Shown: positions 55,589 to 64,000 of the stretch, piece by piece | Layout: each line of letters begins with the position of its first letter | Position numbering within the stretch: the first letter of the stretch is position 1 | The notes under the pieces: model-generated | Database searches by the model: none | Seen by the model: the letters and a program-made list of their open reading frames with translations, nothing else | Told to the model about the DNA's origin: nothing | Assembly: GCF_000482245.1 (NCBI RefSeq) | Contig: NZ_AWNH01000036.1 | Span: 1-64,000 of the forward strand | Length of the DNA stretch: 64,000 bases | Source of the DNA: Leptolyngbya sp. Heron Island J | GTDB lineage: Bacteria; Cyanobacteriota; Cyanobacteriia; Phormidesmidales; Phormidesmidaceae | Reading direction: 5' to 3' | Translations under genes and position numbers: made by a program

Positions 55589-56593
55589 CTAAGCATCTGT
55601 TTCGTCTTTTGAAGTTTTTTCAGCTTGATTGTGGGATAACCCGCTGAATTCATTACTAGCAGTGGCAAAACTGCCGGAGGTAAAAAAGACACTACTCACT
55701 GACAGTTCGTCCTCCCATTGGGGCTGAGTGATCTCGGTAATGGCATGATACTTAGCTCTAAACTCGGTAATTGCTTGCTTGATTTGTTGGGCGATGGCCA
55801 GCTCCGATTTGGCTGCGGACGGAGTTTGAAGCTGGCTTTCAAACAAGAGCGCCTTTATGAAGTCGCCTAGACTGTCTTGGCTATCTAAAGCAGGCTCGAC
55901 AATAATGTTGTGAGCTTTAAATACGTGACGAATTACGTCAGGACTGAGGTGCTGAAGTCTATTCTCTGGCGATAGGGAGACTAACTGAGCGCAGACAGCA
56001 CTGACTCCATCAGTGCGCATTATTTTTTGATATCGCACCAGTCGAGCCACAAACCTGGTCACTCCTTTGGGTACCTGTTCACCTAAGACAGGGATGGGTT
56101 GAGATAACTGAGTCCCAAAGGTTCGAAGCACGACGTACAACAAGTGTTTGCGCTCAACCAGACTGACGTTTAATTCCGGTCGAGCATCCTCTAGGAGAGC
56201 AACAGCCGCTTTGGTCAATACGACAAATTCCATGGCTGACAGTTTTGACGAAACCCGTTGTAAATAGGTGCGAATTCTCAGGATAAGCCTTGCTTCTAGA
56301 GAAGCTAAACGGGTTTTAGCCTGTTGAAGGATCGCTGTTGGAACAACTTGCCTCGTAGCCTCAACGGATGCCTCTAACTGCTGTAAACCATCGAGCTGAC
56401 GGCGATAATGGTCCAACTGTTGGATGAAGACATCAAAGTTTGGGTCGGTTATCCCCATCCCTATAGCTAAGGCTGCCAGCGTCGCCTGACTCTCCAATTC
56501 AGACGAGCGTGTACCGTAGGTTTGCTCAAACAGCTCAAAGGCTAGTAAAAGTCTATGAGCCTCAGGATTGAATATGGCTAGCGGGTCCGCCAT
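55589..56593 (-). CDS. Unknown protein in VUT-transporter operon
   Basis: 334 aa, largely helical and soluble, no signal peptide. Features: FNPEAHRLLLAFELFEQTYG, an internal region with many Leu/Gln (ILQQAKTRLASLEARLILRI), VVLRTFGTQLS and an acidic C-terminus (SKDETDA). I recognise no family. It begins 2 bp after the stop of the VUT transporter gene, which itself follows another gene by 2 bp, so the three are one operon. Confidence 0.75.
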   Translation of the reverse strand: MADPLAIFNPEAHRLLLAFELFEQTYGTRSSELESQATLAALAIGMGITDPNFDVFIQQLDHYRRQLDGLQQLEASVEATRQVVPTAILQQAKTRLASLEARLILRIRTYLQRVSSKLSAMEFVVLTKAAVALLEDARPELNVSLVERKHLLYVVLRTFGTQLSQPIPVLGEQVPKGVTRFVARLVRYQKIMRTDGVSAVCAQLVSLSPENRLQHLSPDVIRHVFKAHNIIVEPALDSQDSLGDFIKALLFESQLQTPSAAKSELAIAQQIKQAITEFRAKYHAITEITQPQWEDELSVSSVFFTSGSFATASNEFSGLSHNQAEKTSKDETDA

Positions 56594-56595
56594 AG

Positions 56596-57417
56596 CTATC
56601 TAAAGGGGATGGATGGCCTATCAACTGATGAGTCAAACACGGCAGACTCTAGATGCAGATACTTGGATAACCAGTAAACGCACAGATAAAATGGCCCCGT
56701 ATCCAACAGTGCCGCCACCAGCTTAAAGCCATAGCCATAGGCAATAAATAACAGTAGCTGAGTCCATAACTCTTGGTCAGGATCAATGGGCAAGACACCG
56801 GCAAAAAAGTGTGTAATCAGGACCACAGCTGAGGTATCCACCAGCTGGCTCACCAAGGTTGACCCGTTGTTCCGCAGCCACAGATACTTGCCCTGGGTCA
56901 GCTCCTTCCAAAAGTGAAACAGCTGCACGTCGACAAATTGAGCAGTTAGATAGGCCACCATCGAAGCGGTGACCGCTCCAAATGTCAGGTTGCGAATCTC
57001 AAAAAAAACAGGTAAGCGTCCGGCGACATCTCTTACGAGTTCTCCTGTGATTGGATCAATTGTCTCGAAGCCAGGTAAAACACCGCCTAGCCAGACAATA
57101 AAAATGATCCACAGGTTAAGCAACAGTCCTACCCACACCACCTGATTGGCACGCTGACGCCCATACAGCTCTGAGATTAAATCAGTACACAAAAATGTCA
57201 GTGGATAGGGCAAGGCTCCAACCGCCACCGTCACTGCAAAATCTTTCCAAGTGAAAACGTTGACAAACCGGCTGATGCCGAGAATGTTTAACATTCCCAA
57301 CGTGCCCAGAAACAACCCTGCTAGAACGAGAAAAACAACGGTACGGCGCTCTTGAATATGCTCGGGGACAAAACTGGGGGCAGCGTCCGAGATCGAGTCT
57401 TGTATGCTTGCTGTCAT
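56596..57417 (-). CDS. Queuosine-precursor transporter (VUT/YhhQ family)
   Basis: 273 aa with six to seven helices. VUT family signs: VAVGALPYPLTFLCTDLISE, then LYGRQRANQVVWVGLLLN, and FEIRNLTFGAVTASMVAYLT, ending with DTGPFYLCVYWL. Members import preQ0/preQ1 for queuosine tRNA modification or similar compounds. The loop with GVLPGFETIDPITG is unusually long. Middle gene of an operon with 2-bp gaps on both sides. Confidence 0.88.
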   Translation of the reverse strand: MTASIQDSISDAAPSFVPEHIQERRTVVFLVLAGLFLGTLGMLNILGISRFVNVFTWKDFAVTVAVGALPYPLTFLCTDLISELYGRQRANQVVWVGLLLNLWIIFIVWLGGVLPGFETIDPITGELVRDVAGRLPVFFEIRNLTFGAVTASMVAYLTAQFVDVQLFHFWKELTQGKYLWLRNNGSTLVSQLVDTSAVVLITHFFAGVLPIDPDQELWTQLLLFIAYGYGFKLVAALLDTGPFYLCVYWLSKYLHLESAVFDSSVDRPSIPFR

Positions 57418-57419
57418 TG

Positions 57420-57917
57420 CTAATCTGTACCACCCCAGGCCCAGCGTGGATTGCCCTCACGCATACCCTGAAAAATGATCACAGAGGTAAATCCATTGGG
57501 ATCGCTCATGCCAGTCATATCCAAAATTGCCCTGGCTTTGCCGTCGCTCAGCTGAACTCGAAGATAGGAATGTCCCTGGAAGTCTTCACCATCCAGGGTA
57601 GAAATTCCGGCTGTTGCTTCGCAGTCAGCATACTCAGGCTTGAGGGTGCCCACCCAAACAACGCTCAAATCATCTGCCTGGGCCACACTGATATCCGTCG
57701 CAATTTCGGCCAGTTGAATCATGCCGTCCGTTGCATATCCACCGGGAGAATAGGGTCGAGGCGTTTCATAGGCCACTAGCTTTTCAGGACAGCCAGTTAC
57801 GGATGAGTCTAGGGCCGGCAAAATAGTTAAGTCGGCTTTTCTGGCGAATGCGACACTCCCCAAACTACTCAACAGACTCAACGGCAGTGCCCACAGTAAT
57901 GCTTTGCTCAGATTCAT
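57420..57917 (-). CDS. Secreted protein of unknown function
   Basis: 165 aa. Signal peptide at residues 1–26 (ALLWALPLSLLSSLGSVAFA). The mature domain has three acidic patches and two Cys (TGCPEKL and ADCEATA). It contains VVWVGTLKPEYADCEATAGI, then FQGHSYLRVQLSDG and NPRWAWGGTD. I do not recognise the family. First gene of the operon with the VUT transporter, divergent from leuS. Confidence 0.75.
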   Translation of the reverse strand: MNLSKALLWALPLSLLSSLGSVAFARKADLTILPALDSSVTGCPEKLVAYETPRPYSPGGYATDGMIQLAEIATDISVAQADDLSVVWVGTLKPEYADCEATAGISTLDGEDFQGHSYLRVQLSDGKARAILDMTGMSDPNGFTSVIIFQGMREGNPRWAWGGTD

Positions 57918-57989
57918 CGATTCATTCTAGAGCTGTAGTTAATGCCTATTTTATATAGCTGATAGCGAATTCTGGCGGCGTCAGCCTAG

Positions 57990-58018
57990 AAAACCGTGTC
58001 ATTTTTTATGACGGTTTT
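57990..58018 (+). promoter_or_regulatory. Hairpin in leuS leader region
   Basis: AAAACCGT (57990–57997) pairs with ACGGTTTT (58011–58018), with a further inner pairing around TCAT/ATGA. Terminator-like, but 145 bp before leuS with no gene ending there, so it may be a leader structure or a terminator of an unseen RNA. Confidence 0.35.
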
Positions 58019-58163
58019 TAGGGTTGAATGCCTGACTAATGCCATCCAGATGGACAACAGACGACTAGAATTGATCATGCAATTCTGCAAGGTTGCTGAA
58101 ATCAAGCAACCGCAGATGTATCTAACAGAACATCTTTAATTAATTAGGAAGGGGAAACCAAAC

Positions 58164-60749
58164 GTGGAATCTCGATACAATCCGGCAGACATCGAGAAAA
58201 AGTGGCAGCAGCAATGGGCTGAACAGGGTCTAGATAAGACACCTGGTACCCCAGGGCAGAAAAAGTTTTATGCCCTGTCCATGTTCCCCTATCCTTCTGG
58301 CAACCTGCACATGGGGCATGTGCGCAACTATACGATCACCGATGTGATTGCCCGTGTGCGTCGGATGCAGGGGTATAACGTGTTGCACCCCATGGGCTGG
58401 GATGCCTTTGGTCTACCAGCAGAGAATGCGGCCATTGACCGGGGGATTCCCCCGGCTAAGTGGACGTATCAAAATATTGGTCAGATGCGATCGCAGCTCC
58501 AAGAGCTGGGGCTTTCCTATGACTGGGAGCGGGAAGTCGCCACCTGTTCCCCCGATTATTACCGCTGGACCCAGTGGATCTTTTTGCAGTTTTATCAATC
58601 CGGGTTGGCCTACCAAAAAGAAGCCGCCGTCAACTGGGACCCCATTGATCAAACCGTATTGGCCAATGAACAGGTAGATAGTGAAGGCCGCTCCTGGCGT
58701 TCTGGTGCCAAGGTAGAACGTAAGCTGCTACGCCAGTGGTTTCTCAAAATTACGGACTATGCCGATCAGCTATTAACCGATCTAGATCAGCTCGATGGCT
58801 GGCCCGAACGAGTGAAACTGATGCAGGCCAACTGGATTGGCAAATCCACTGGAGCCCATGTGGTGTTTACCACTGAAACTGGTGACGAGATCAAGATCTA
58901 TACCACCCGTCCAGATACTCTTTGGGGCGCATCCTTTATGGTGCTTTCGCCAGAGCACCCCTTGGTGGAAAAACTCACCACCGCTGACCAGGTGGATGCC
59001 ATTCAGGCCTACCAGGAGATGGCAGCAGGCATGAGCGAAATGGACCGCACGGCTGAGAATCGCGAGAAAACTGGCGTATGGACTGGAAGCTATGCCATCA
59101 ACCCGGTTAACGACCAGAAGATTCCCATTTGGATTGCGGACTATGTGCTGATGGACTATGGCACCGGTGCGATTATGGCAGTACCGGCCCATGACCAGCG
59201 GGACTTTGAGTTTGCCAAGAAGTTTGATTTGCCCATCCAGGTGGTGGTGCAGCCTGAGGATGAAACCTTGGACGCGGCCACCATGGCAGTCGCCTATCCC
59301 CACGATGGGGTGATGGTGAACTCGGGACCGCTTGATGGGATTGCCGCCGGTAAAGGCGAGGGTCAAAGTGTGCCCGCAGCGATTCAGTGGCTCGAAGATA
59401 ACAACAAGGGTGAAGGCACGGCCAACTATCGTTTGCGCGATTGGTTGATTTCCCGCCAGCGCTACTGGGGAGTGCCGATTCCGATGATTTACTGCGACAG
59501 CTGTGGCACGGTGCCAGTACCCGACGACCAGCTGCCGGTAGTTTTGCCAGAAGATGTGGAGTTTAGCGCTCGCGGTGGGTCTCCATTGGCGAAGATGGCC
59601 GATTGGGTCAACTGCCAGTGTCCCAGTTGCGGTGCCGATGCAAAGCGAGAAACCGACACAATGGATACGTTTATCGACTCATCGTGGTATTTCTTACGCT
59701 ATACCGATGCCAAAAACGAAGCCTTGCCGTTTGCCAAGGACACGGCGGATGAATGGCTAGCGGTTGATCAGTATGTGGGCGGGATTGAGCATGCGATTTT
59801 GCACCTGTTGTATTCGCGATTTTTTACTAAGGTATTGCGCGATCGCAACCTCGTCTCCATCGACGAACCCTTCCAGCGGCTGTTGACCCAGGGGATGGTG
59901 CAGGCGATCACCTACAAAAACCCCACCACTGGCAAATACATTGCCCCAGGCGACATTGCCGACCTCAATGAGCCCAAAGATCCTGAGACCGGCGACCCCC
60001 TCCAGGTGTTCTACGAAAAAATGTCCAAATCGAAGTACAACGGCGTCGAACCCCGAGCCGTGCTAGGTAAATACGGCGCGGACACCGCCCGTATGTTTAT
60101 CCTCTTCAAAGCCCCTCCCGAGAAAGATCTCGAATGGGACGATGCCGACGTTGAGGGTCAGTTTCGCTTCCTCAACCGCATGTGGCTGTTAGTTACCGGG
60201 TTTACTGAATCCCAGGGTCACCAACCCCGGATTACCGACATTGATGCCAGCAACCTCAGCAAAGTCGACAAAGACTTGCGTCGAGCCATCCATACCGCCA
60301 TTAAAGAAGTATCAGAGGACGTAGAAGCAGGCTATCAGTTCAACACGGCGATTTCTGAACTAATGAAGCTGAGCAACGCCCTCAAAGATGCCAAACAGCT
60401 AGACAGCGACATTTATGCTGAGGGTATTCAGACCCTGGTATTGCTATTAGCGCCCTTCGCCCCGCACCTGGCTGAGGAGCTCTGGCAGCAGATGGGCTTT
60501 AGCGAATCGGTCCATCGTCAAAGCTGGCCACAGTTTGAAGCCAGTGCTCTAGTGGCCGATGAGATTACCTTAGTGATCCAAATCAAAGGCAAAACCCGAG
60601 GTACCATCACAGTCCCAGCAGGCGCTAGCAAAGATGAGCTAGAGCAGTATGCCCGCGATTCTGACATCGCCCAAAAACATCTTGCCGGTAAAGAGATTAA
60701 AAAGGTGATTGTGGTACCCGGTAAACTGGTGAACTTCGTGGCTATTTAA
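58164..60749 (+). CDS. leuS: Leucyl-tRNA synthetase
   Basis: 861 aa class Ia synthetase. HIGH-type HMGH (49–52) after [10 protein letters not shown]1 editing domain present ([20 protein letters not shown], then [20 protein letters not shown], the T-rich region and the D in the proofreading site). KMSKS near residue 619 ([12 protein letters not shown]) and a C-terminal tRNA-binding domain. Start GTG 58164 with GGAAGGGGA upstream. Full length and ordinary. Confidence 0.98.
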   Translation: MESRYNPADIEKKWQQQWAEQGLDKTPGTPGQKKFYALSMFPYPSGNLHMGHVRNYTITDVIARVRRMQGYNVLHPMGWDAFGLPAENAAIDRGIPPAKWTYQNIGQMRSQLQELGLSYDWEREVATCSPDYYRWTQWIFLQFYQSGLAYQKEAAVNWDPIDQTVLANEQVDSEGRSWRSGAKVERKLLRQWFLKITDYADQLLTDLDQLDGWPERVKLMQANWIGKSTGAHVVFTTETGDEIKIYTTRPDTLWGASFMVLSPEHPLVEKLTTADQVDAIQAYQEMAAGMSEMDRTAENREKTGVWTGSYAINPVNDQKIPIWIADYVLMDYGTGAIMAVPAHDQRDFEFAKKFDLPIQVVVQPEDETLDAATMAVAYPHDGVMVNSGPLDGIAAGKGEGQSVPAAIQWLEDNNKGEGTANYRLRDWLISRQRYWGVPIPMIYCDSCGTVPVPDDQLPVVLPEDVEFSARGGSPLAKMADWVNCQCPSCGADAKRETDTMDTFIDSSWYFLRYTDAKNEALPFAKDTADEWLAVDQYVGGIEHAILHLLYSRFFTKVLRDRNLVSIDEPFQRLLTQGMVQAITYKNPTTGKYIAPGDIADLNEPKDPETGDPLQVFYEKMSKSKYNGVEPRAVLGKYGADTARMFILFKAPPEKDLEWDDADVEGQFRFLNRMWLLVTGFTESQGHQPRITDIDASNLSKVDKDLRRAIHTAIKEVSEDVEAGYQFNTAISELMKLSNALKDAKQLDSDIYAEGIQTLVLLLAPFAPHLAEELWQQMGFSESVHRQSWPQFEASALVADEITLVIQIKGKTRGTITVPAGASKDELEQYARDSDIAQKHLAGKEIKKVIVVPGKLVNFVAI

Positions 60750-60768
60750 CGGGGGCAGGTTTAAGAGC

Positions 60769-60797
60769 GCTCTAGCAGTCACCTCCACTGCTAGAGC
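60769..60797 (+). terminator. Hairpin after leuS
   Basis: GCTCTAGCAGT / ACTGCTAGAGC, perfect 11-bp stem, 7-nt loop CACCTCC. Only a weak T tail (CAATTCTT), so the terminator role is likely but not certain. Confidence 0.6.
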
Positions 60798-60925
60798 CAA
60801 TTCTTCTGCAGGGATGTTACAGATAAAACCTGCGATTAACTGTGATTAGGTGAATGTGCCCGATTGTGGTTATGATGAATGTTGCGATCGCGCATTATCC
60901 CATCCACTCGGAGCATTTCCTAGCT

Positions 60926-61246
60926 ATGGCTGCCGACTACATCACCGATGAAGCCGCTTTTGACACCCTCATCACCAGTAACCCCTTAACTGTTATCGAC
61001 TTTACGGCTTCCTGGTGTGGCCCTTGCAAGTTGGTTGGCCCGCTGATGGATCAGCTCGCCACAGAGTATGGCGATAAAATCACCGTCGCTAAGCTTGACA
61101 TTGACAATAATAAACCTGTTGCCAAACGCTTTGGCATCAAGAGCATTCCTGCTGTGCTGTACTTCAAACAAGGCGAGCAGGTGGATATCGTCATTGGCGT
61201 AAAACCTTACAGTGAATTTAGCACTACGCTAGAAAAACACCTTTAG
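60926..61246 (+). CDS. trxA: Thioredoxin
   Basis: 106 aa from ATG 60926, which has GGAG 11 bp upstream; the longer frame to 60854 adds an unconserved stretch. Motif TASWCGPCKLVGPLMDQLA carries the redox-active WCGPC, and the cis-Pro is in FGIKSIPAVLYFKQG. Cytosolic dithiol reductant; m-type or related. Follows leuS. A gap of about 200 bp to the next terminator-like hairpin is left unexplained. Confidence 0.93.
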   Translation: MAADYITDEAAFDTLITSNPLTVIDFTASWCGPCKLVGPLMDQLATEYGDKITVAKLDIDNNKPVAKRFGIKSIPAVLYFKQGEQVDIVIGVKPYSEFSTTLEKHL

Positions 61247-61883
61247 ATTAAATAGATTTAATAGTTCAGCCGTTATCTCCAGCAAAAATCAGCTATATCG
61301 CTTAAACGCTTAGCGCTGACGGCCACTAGACTGTGGGTATATCGATTAAACGAATGAATTAGTGAGAAATCACACCATTTTTCTCGCTTGACATAGAGCT
61401 GGTTTGTGTTCCCCTCTTTTCTTCATTCTCTGATACGTGTGTGTTTTCTGTCCCCCAATGAGCCCTTAGAGCTCATTGGGAATTTTTTTTGCGATCGCAT
61501 TCATCAAGATATCGGCCTGGAGCAGTAATATAGCTGTGTTAGTGTGCTTAAGCAGCTAATAAATTCCTTAAATATACTGATGTCGCTCCAGGTCAGCTGT
61601 ATATTTGGGCAGCCAGCTTACAGCCACTAGCTCGCTAACATGGCCGCGACATCCGGCGTCAGGTGTGTCCCTCCAACAGGCTGGGTAAACTATGACAGAT
61701 AACCTACCCCATCACCACACTGACAACCAAAACTCAAGGATGTTAGCGCTCAGCAGCTATTTGCGTAAACCTACCTAAGTATTTGTTCAACTTTATCGAT
61801 TTTTTAACAAATACAGCGAGTATCTAAGAAAATTCCCCCACCCTGTTTTTTGTGCCACTGCTGCCCACGCGTAGATCTACTAT
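61247..61883. other. 637-bp region with an orphan terminator and structured leader
   Basis: No protein gene supported. The terminator at 61454–61490 lies 208 bp after the thioredoxin stop. Between them there is a TTGACA (61388–61393) without a matching −10 box. The right part holds complementary tracts CCTGGAGC (61515–61522) and GCTCCAGG (61588–61595), which could pair in the leader of the Crp-like gene. A small RNA ending at the terminator is possible but not shown. Confidence 0.45.
61454..61490 (+). terminator. Strong Rho-independent terminator
   Basis: CCCAATGAGC (61454–61463), loop CCTTAGA, GCTCATTGGG (61471–61480), then AATTTTTTTT. Textbook terminator on the plus strand. The nearest gene to its left is the thioredoxin gene. 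Confidence 0.88.
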
Positions 61884-62591
61884 ATGACTACACTTAACCT
61901 GAAAAAGTCCATGCGGCCTGATCTCCTAAGTGAACTCTTTCCTCTTTTTAATGCCGCAAATCCCGACACCTTAACAGGTCTGTTATCCGCATCCACCGAA
62001 CTTAGCTATCCAGCCGGTCGCACCGTCCTCATGGAAGACTCCTGGGGCAATGCCATTTATCTGATTGTGGCTGGCTGGATTAAAGTCCGCCACGATACTG
62101 GTGGTGACTACGTGACCCTGGCCGTACTCGGTAAGGGCGATTTTTTTGGCGAAATGGCCATCCTTGACGAATCCCCCCGCTCTACCGATGTCGTCGCCCT
62201 GTCGCCCGTCAAATTGCTGAGTGTTCCAGCCCAACACTTTATCGACCTGCTGTTCCAAGATCACCATCTACACCACCGGATGCTGCAGCTGATGGTACAG
62301 CGCTTGCGCCATACCAATAGCCACTTTCAGCGACGACGTAAGCCAGCTGCCATCAAGCTAGCCCATACCCTCACAGCCCTGGCCGAAGCCTATGGCAGTC
62401 ACAAAGACACGGTGCCAGAAATTTTCAACCTAGCCATCGACGACCTGGCCGCCATTGCTGATATCCCCAAAGAGGATACCGCTAAAATTATGGAAAAGCT
62501 GCATGAAAAAGACTGGGTGGCCACTGACCAAGATGGGCAAACACTGCAGTTAAAGGGATTTAACCAACTGGCACAGCTAGCCCAGAAGTAG
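61884..62591 (+). CDS. Crp/Fnr-family transcriptional regulator
   Basis: 235 aa. Cyclic-nucleotide-binding fold (about 30–150: YPAGRTVLMEDSWGNAIYLI, GDFFGEMAILDESPRSTDVV). The GEMA...PRST phosphate-binding cassette supports nucleotide binding (cAMP type). A long helix follows, then a winged HTH (NLAIDDLAAIADIPKEDTAK). It could be a cAMP receptor protein or a paralogue. It has a long leader and no obvious ribosome site. Confidence 0.9.
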   Translation: MTTLNLKKSMRPDLLSELFPLFNAANPDTLTGLLSASTELSYPAGRTVLMEDSWGNAIYLIVAGWIKVRHDTGGDYVTLAVLGKGDFFGEMAILDESPRSTDVVALSPVKLLSVPAQHFIDLLFQDHHLHHRMLQLMVQRLRHTNSHFQRRRKPAAIKLAHTLTALAEAYGSHKDTVPEIFNLAIDDLAAIADIPKEDTAKIMEKLHEKDWVATDQDGQTLQLKGFNQLAQLAQK

Positions 62592-62763
62592 TAGGTCCAG
62601 AAGTAGCAGGGAAAAGCAACAGGGCAATGATTTCCCACTCCCTAATGCCAACTTCTCAGCCCTCTGATTACAGATCATTGCAACATATTGAAAAAATCTT
62701 GTTGTCCCAAGGTGTCCTTGAAAGTTAGGCAGATACTTAAGATGCCGTGCCGCACTGAACACC

Positions 62764-63255
62764 ATGGGTACCCAACTGCCTCCTTCGATTACACCTCGTC
62801 AGATGAACCTGCTACGCATTGTGCTAGCACTAGCCTGGGCTGATGGCAATCTAGCCAAAGAAGAAGCTGATGTCATGGTTACCCGCCTGAGTCAGGTTTT
62901 TGCCACTAACCCTGAATATCAGACTGCCATCAAACAAGAACTCCAAGGCTATCTAGTCCAGGATATTCCCCTAGACGAGCTGGTCCCCAAACTAACCACC
63001 GAAGCCGAAAAAGAGTTTGTCCTACGCCTGGGTTACGAAGTCATTAGCGCCAGTGCCCGCACCCCAGACGAAGACCTGATCAACCAAGATGAACAAGCTA
63101 CCTATCAACAGCTGGTCGCTCTGCTCAACTTGCCAGCTGGAACCGTCCAGCGAATTGAGCAAGCCGCCCAAACAGCGCTAGGACAAAACCAAGCGAAGGG
63201 AAGCAATGTAGTGGATTTGTTGACCTATCAGCTCCGAGAACATTTAAGCGTTTAG
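62764..63255 (+). CDS. TerB-like (tellurite-resistance-type) protein
   Basis: 163 aa all-helical. TerB/DjlA N-domain signature PRQMNLLRIVLALAWADGNL, then KEEADVMVTRLSQVF and a second helical half (EKEFVLRLGYEVISASARTP). TerB-like domains bind metals or membranes and act in stress responses; no exact role. Monocistronic, convergent with nadA. Confidence 0.82.
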   Translation: MGTQLPPSITPRQMNLLRIVLALAWADGNLAKEEADVMVTRLSQVFATNPEYQTAIKQELQGYLVQDIPLDELVPKLTTEAEKEFVLRLGYEVISASARTPDEDLINQDEQATYQQLVALLNLPAGTVQRIEQAAQTALGQNQAKGSNVVDLLTYQLREHLSV

Positions 63256-63297
63256 GGAGGGCAGGGCTGTTTGTCCTCCGATGGTATTCAAGAGAGC

Positions 63298-64000
63298 TTA
63301 AGCACTCATAGTCAACATCCGCTGAATCGGCAACAGCGCTTTCTGCTGAATGTCAGTCGGTAGGGTAATCTCTGGAGTGCGATTTTTCATCGCCAGATAG
63401 AGCTTCTCCAACGTGTTTAGTCGCATATGAGGACACTCATTACACTGGCAGTTAGCATCAGGGGGTGCAGGAATAAACAGCTTACAAGGTAGTTGCTTTT
63501 CCATCTGATGGATAATGCCAGGCTCGGTCACGACAATAAACTGCTCAGTCTCACTGCGTTCCACGTACTTGAGCAGAGCGGTTGTTGATCCAATAAAGTT
63601 GGCATGGCGCAAAATCGCTGCTTCACACTCTGGGTGAGCGACAATTTCAGCATTGGGATGCTCCATCTTTAGCTGCAGCATCTTCTTTTCCGAGAAGGTT
63701 TCATGGACGATGCAGCTGCCTTGCCATAGCACTAAATCACGCCCAGTCTGAGCTGCCACATAACGCCCCAAATTACGGTCAGGGGCAAAAATAATCGGCT
63801 GCTCCGGCGGAATTTGATTCACAATTTTGACAGCATTGGAGCTGGTGCAGATAATATCGCTCATCGCCTTAATTTCAGCGGTGCAATTAATATAAGACAC
63901 CACAATATGATCAGGGTGAGCCGCTTTGAACCGGGCAAACTCTGGCGGTGGACAGCTATCAGCCAGTGAACAGCCCGCCGCTAGATCTGGTAACAGTACC
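63298..64000 (-). CDS. nadA: Quinolinate synthase NadA (5' end beyond window)
   Basis: About 234 C-terminal residues; the start lies beyond position 64000. The frame is open across the right edge and reads [20 protein letters not shown], then [58 protein letters not shown] and the terminal [20 protein letters not shown]. Cys of the [4Fe-4S] cluster are in SLADSC-type, HPEC and CNEC motifs. Makes quinolinate from iminoaspartate and DHAP in NAD biosynthesis. Confidence 0.96.
   Translation of the reverse strand, partial: VLLPDLAAGCSLADSCPPPEFARFKAAHPDHIVVSYINCTAEIKAMSDIICTSSNAVKIVNQIPPEQPIIFAPDRNLGRYVAAQTGRDLVLWQGSCIVHETFSEKKMLQLKMEHPNAEIVAHPECEAAILRHANFIGSTTALLKYVERSETEQFIVVTEPGIIHQMEKQLPCKLFIPAPPDANCQCNECPHMRLNTLEKLYLAMKNRTPEITLPTDIQQKALLPIQRMLTMSA

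Noticed and set aside
61247-61490. Yfr1 small RNA, which often lies next to trxA in cyanobacteria
   Set aside because: The conserved unpaired core ACTCCTCACAC is not present in the region.

Overview
The window is chromosomal DNA of a cyanobacterium, most likely a filamentous or Leptolyngbya-like species (genus-level placement is inference). The evidence is the many HIP1 octamers (GCGATCGC), the chlL–chlN pair for light-independent protochlorophyllide reduction with the cyanobacterial DUF5331 gene between them, cyanobacteria-specific small families (DUF1830, DUF2949), a group 2 sigma factor, a carotenoid oxygenase, ClpC and DevBCA-type exporter genes. No complete rRNA or tRNA gene and no CRISPR array was seen.

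Layout. 1–0.4 kb: the 5' end of a probable group II intron running off the left edge. 0.4–10.3 kb: a small conserved gene, clpC, a secreted protein, an ABC-class ATPase, an apocarotenoid oxygenase, an unknown 334-aa protein and an EEP-family nuclease/phosphatase. 10.4–20.4 kb: an HNH-like gene and a signalling block of two Hanks-type Ser/Thr kinases, a membrane-anchored FHA protein and an MscS channel with a C-terminal DEP-like domain. This block is interrupted at 13.2–15.3 kb by a conspicuously AT-rich segment holding one gene broken by an in-frame TGA and one orphan gene. 20.5–25 kb: an AraC regulator and a MATE exporter separated by a palindrome, a DUF1830–DUF2949 pair (the first hidden by a frameshift at A7) and an IS630 remnant. 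25–36 kb: a mixed stress/export/resistance region with an alpha/beta hydrolase, a DUF5673-type membrane protein, an S41 protease–acyltransferase operon, devBCA, a SnoaL-like protein, a class D beta-lactamase and an EndoU–lamin-tail fusion. Three promoter regions here carry the same 16-bp palindromic sequence CCATGACAAAAGTCAT. 36–43 kb: an unusual MetRS, a three-gene ABC importer split by an opposite-strand nuclease-like gene flanked by related hairpins, and a sigma factor. 43–51.9 kb: aldo/keto reductase, a 1339-aa PAS/GAF histidine kinase, a peroxiredoxin-like protein, a REC–thioredoxin-reductase-like fusion, a PhyH dioxygenase and a 51-aa ORF. 52–58 kb: chlN–DUF5331–chlL, then a three-gene operon with a queuosine-precursor (VUT) transporter. 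58–64 kb: leuS, thioredoxin, a Crp/Fnr regulator, a TerB-like protein and nadA (cut by the right edge).

How they work together. ChlL and ChlN are two of the three subunits of dark-operative protochlorophyllide reductase; chlB must lie elsewhere. The FHA protein can in principle read phosphothreonine written by the neighbouring kinases and is translationally coupled to the MscS channel. The most interesting candidate for a new system is the local set of genes sharing the CCATGACAAAAGTCAT palindrome, which would tie the hydrolase/DUF5673 pair, devBCA/SnoaL and the class D beta-lactamase to one regulator. The EndoU–lamin-tail protein immediately beyond it is a second.
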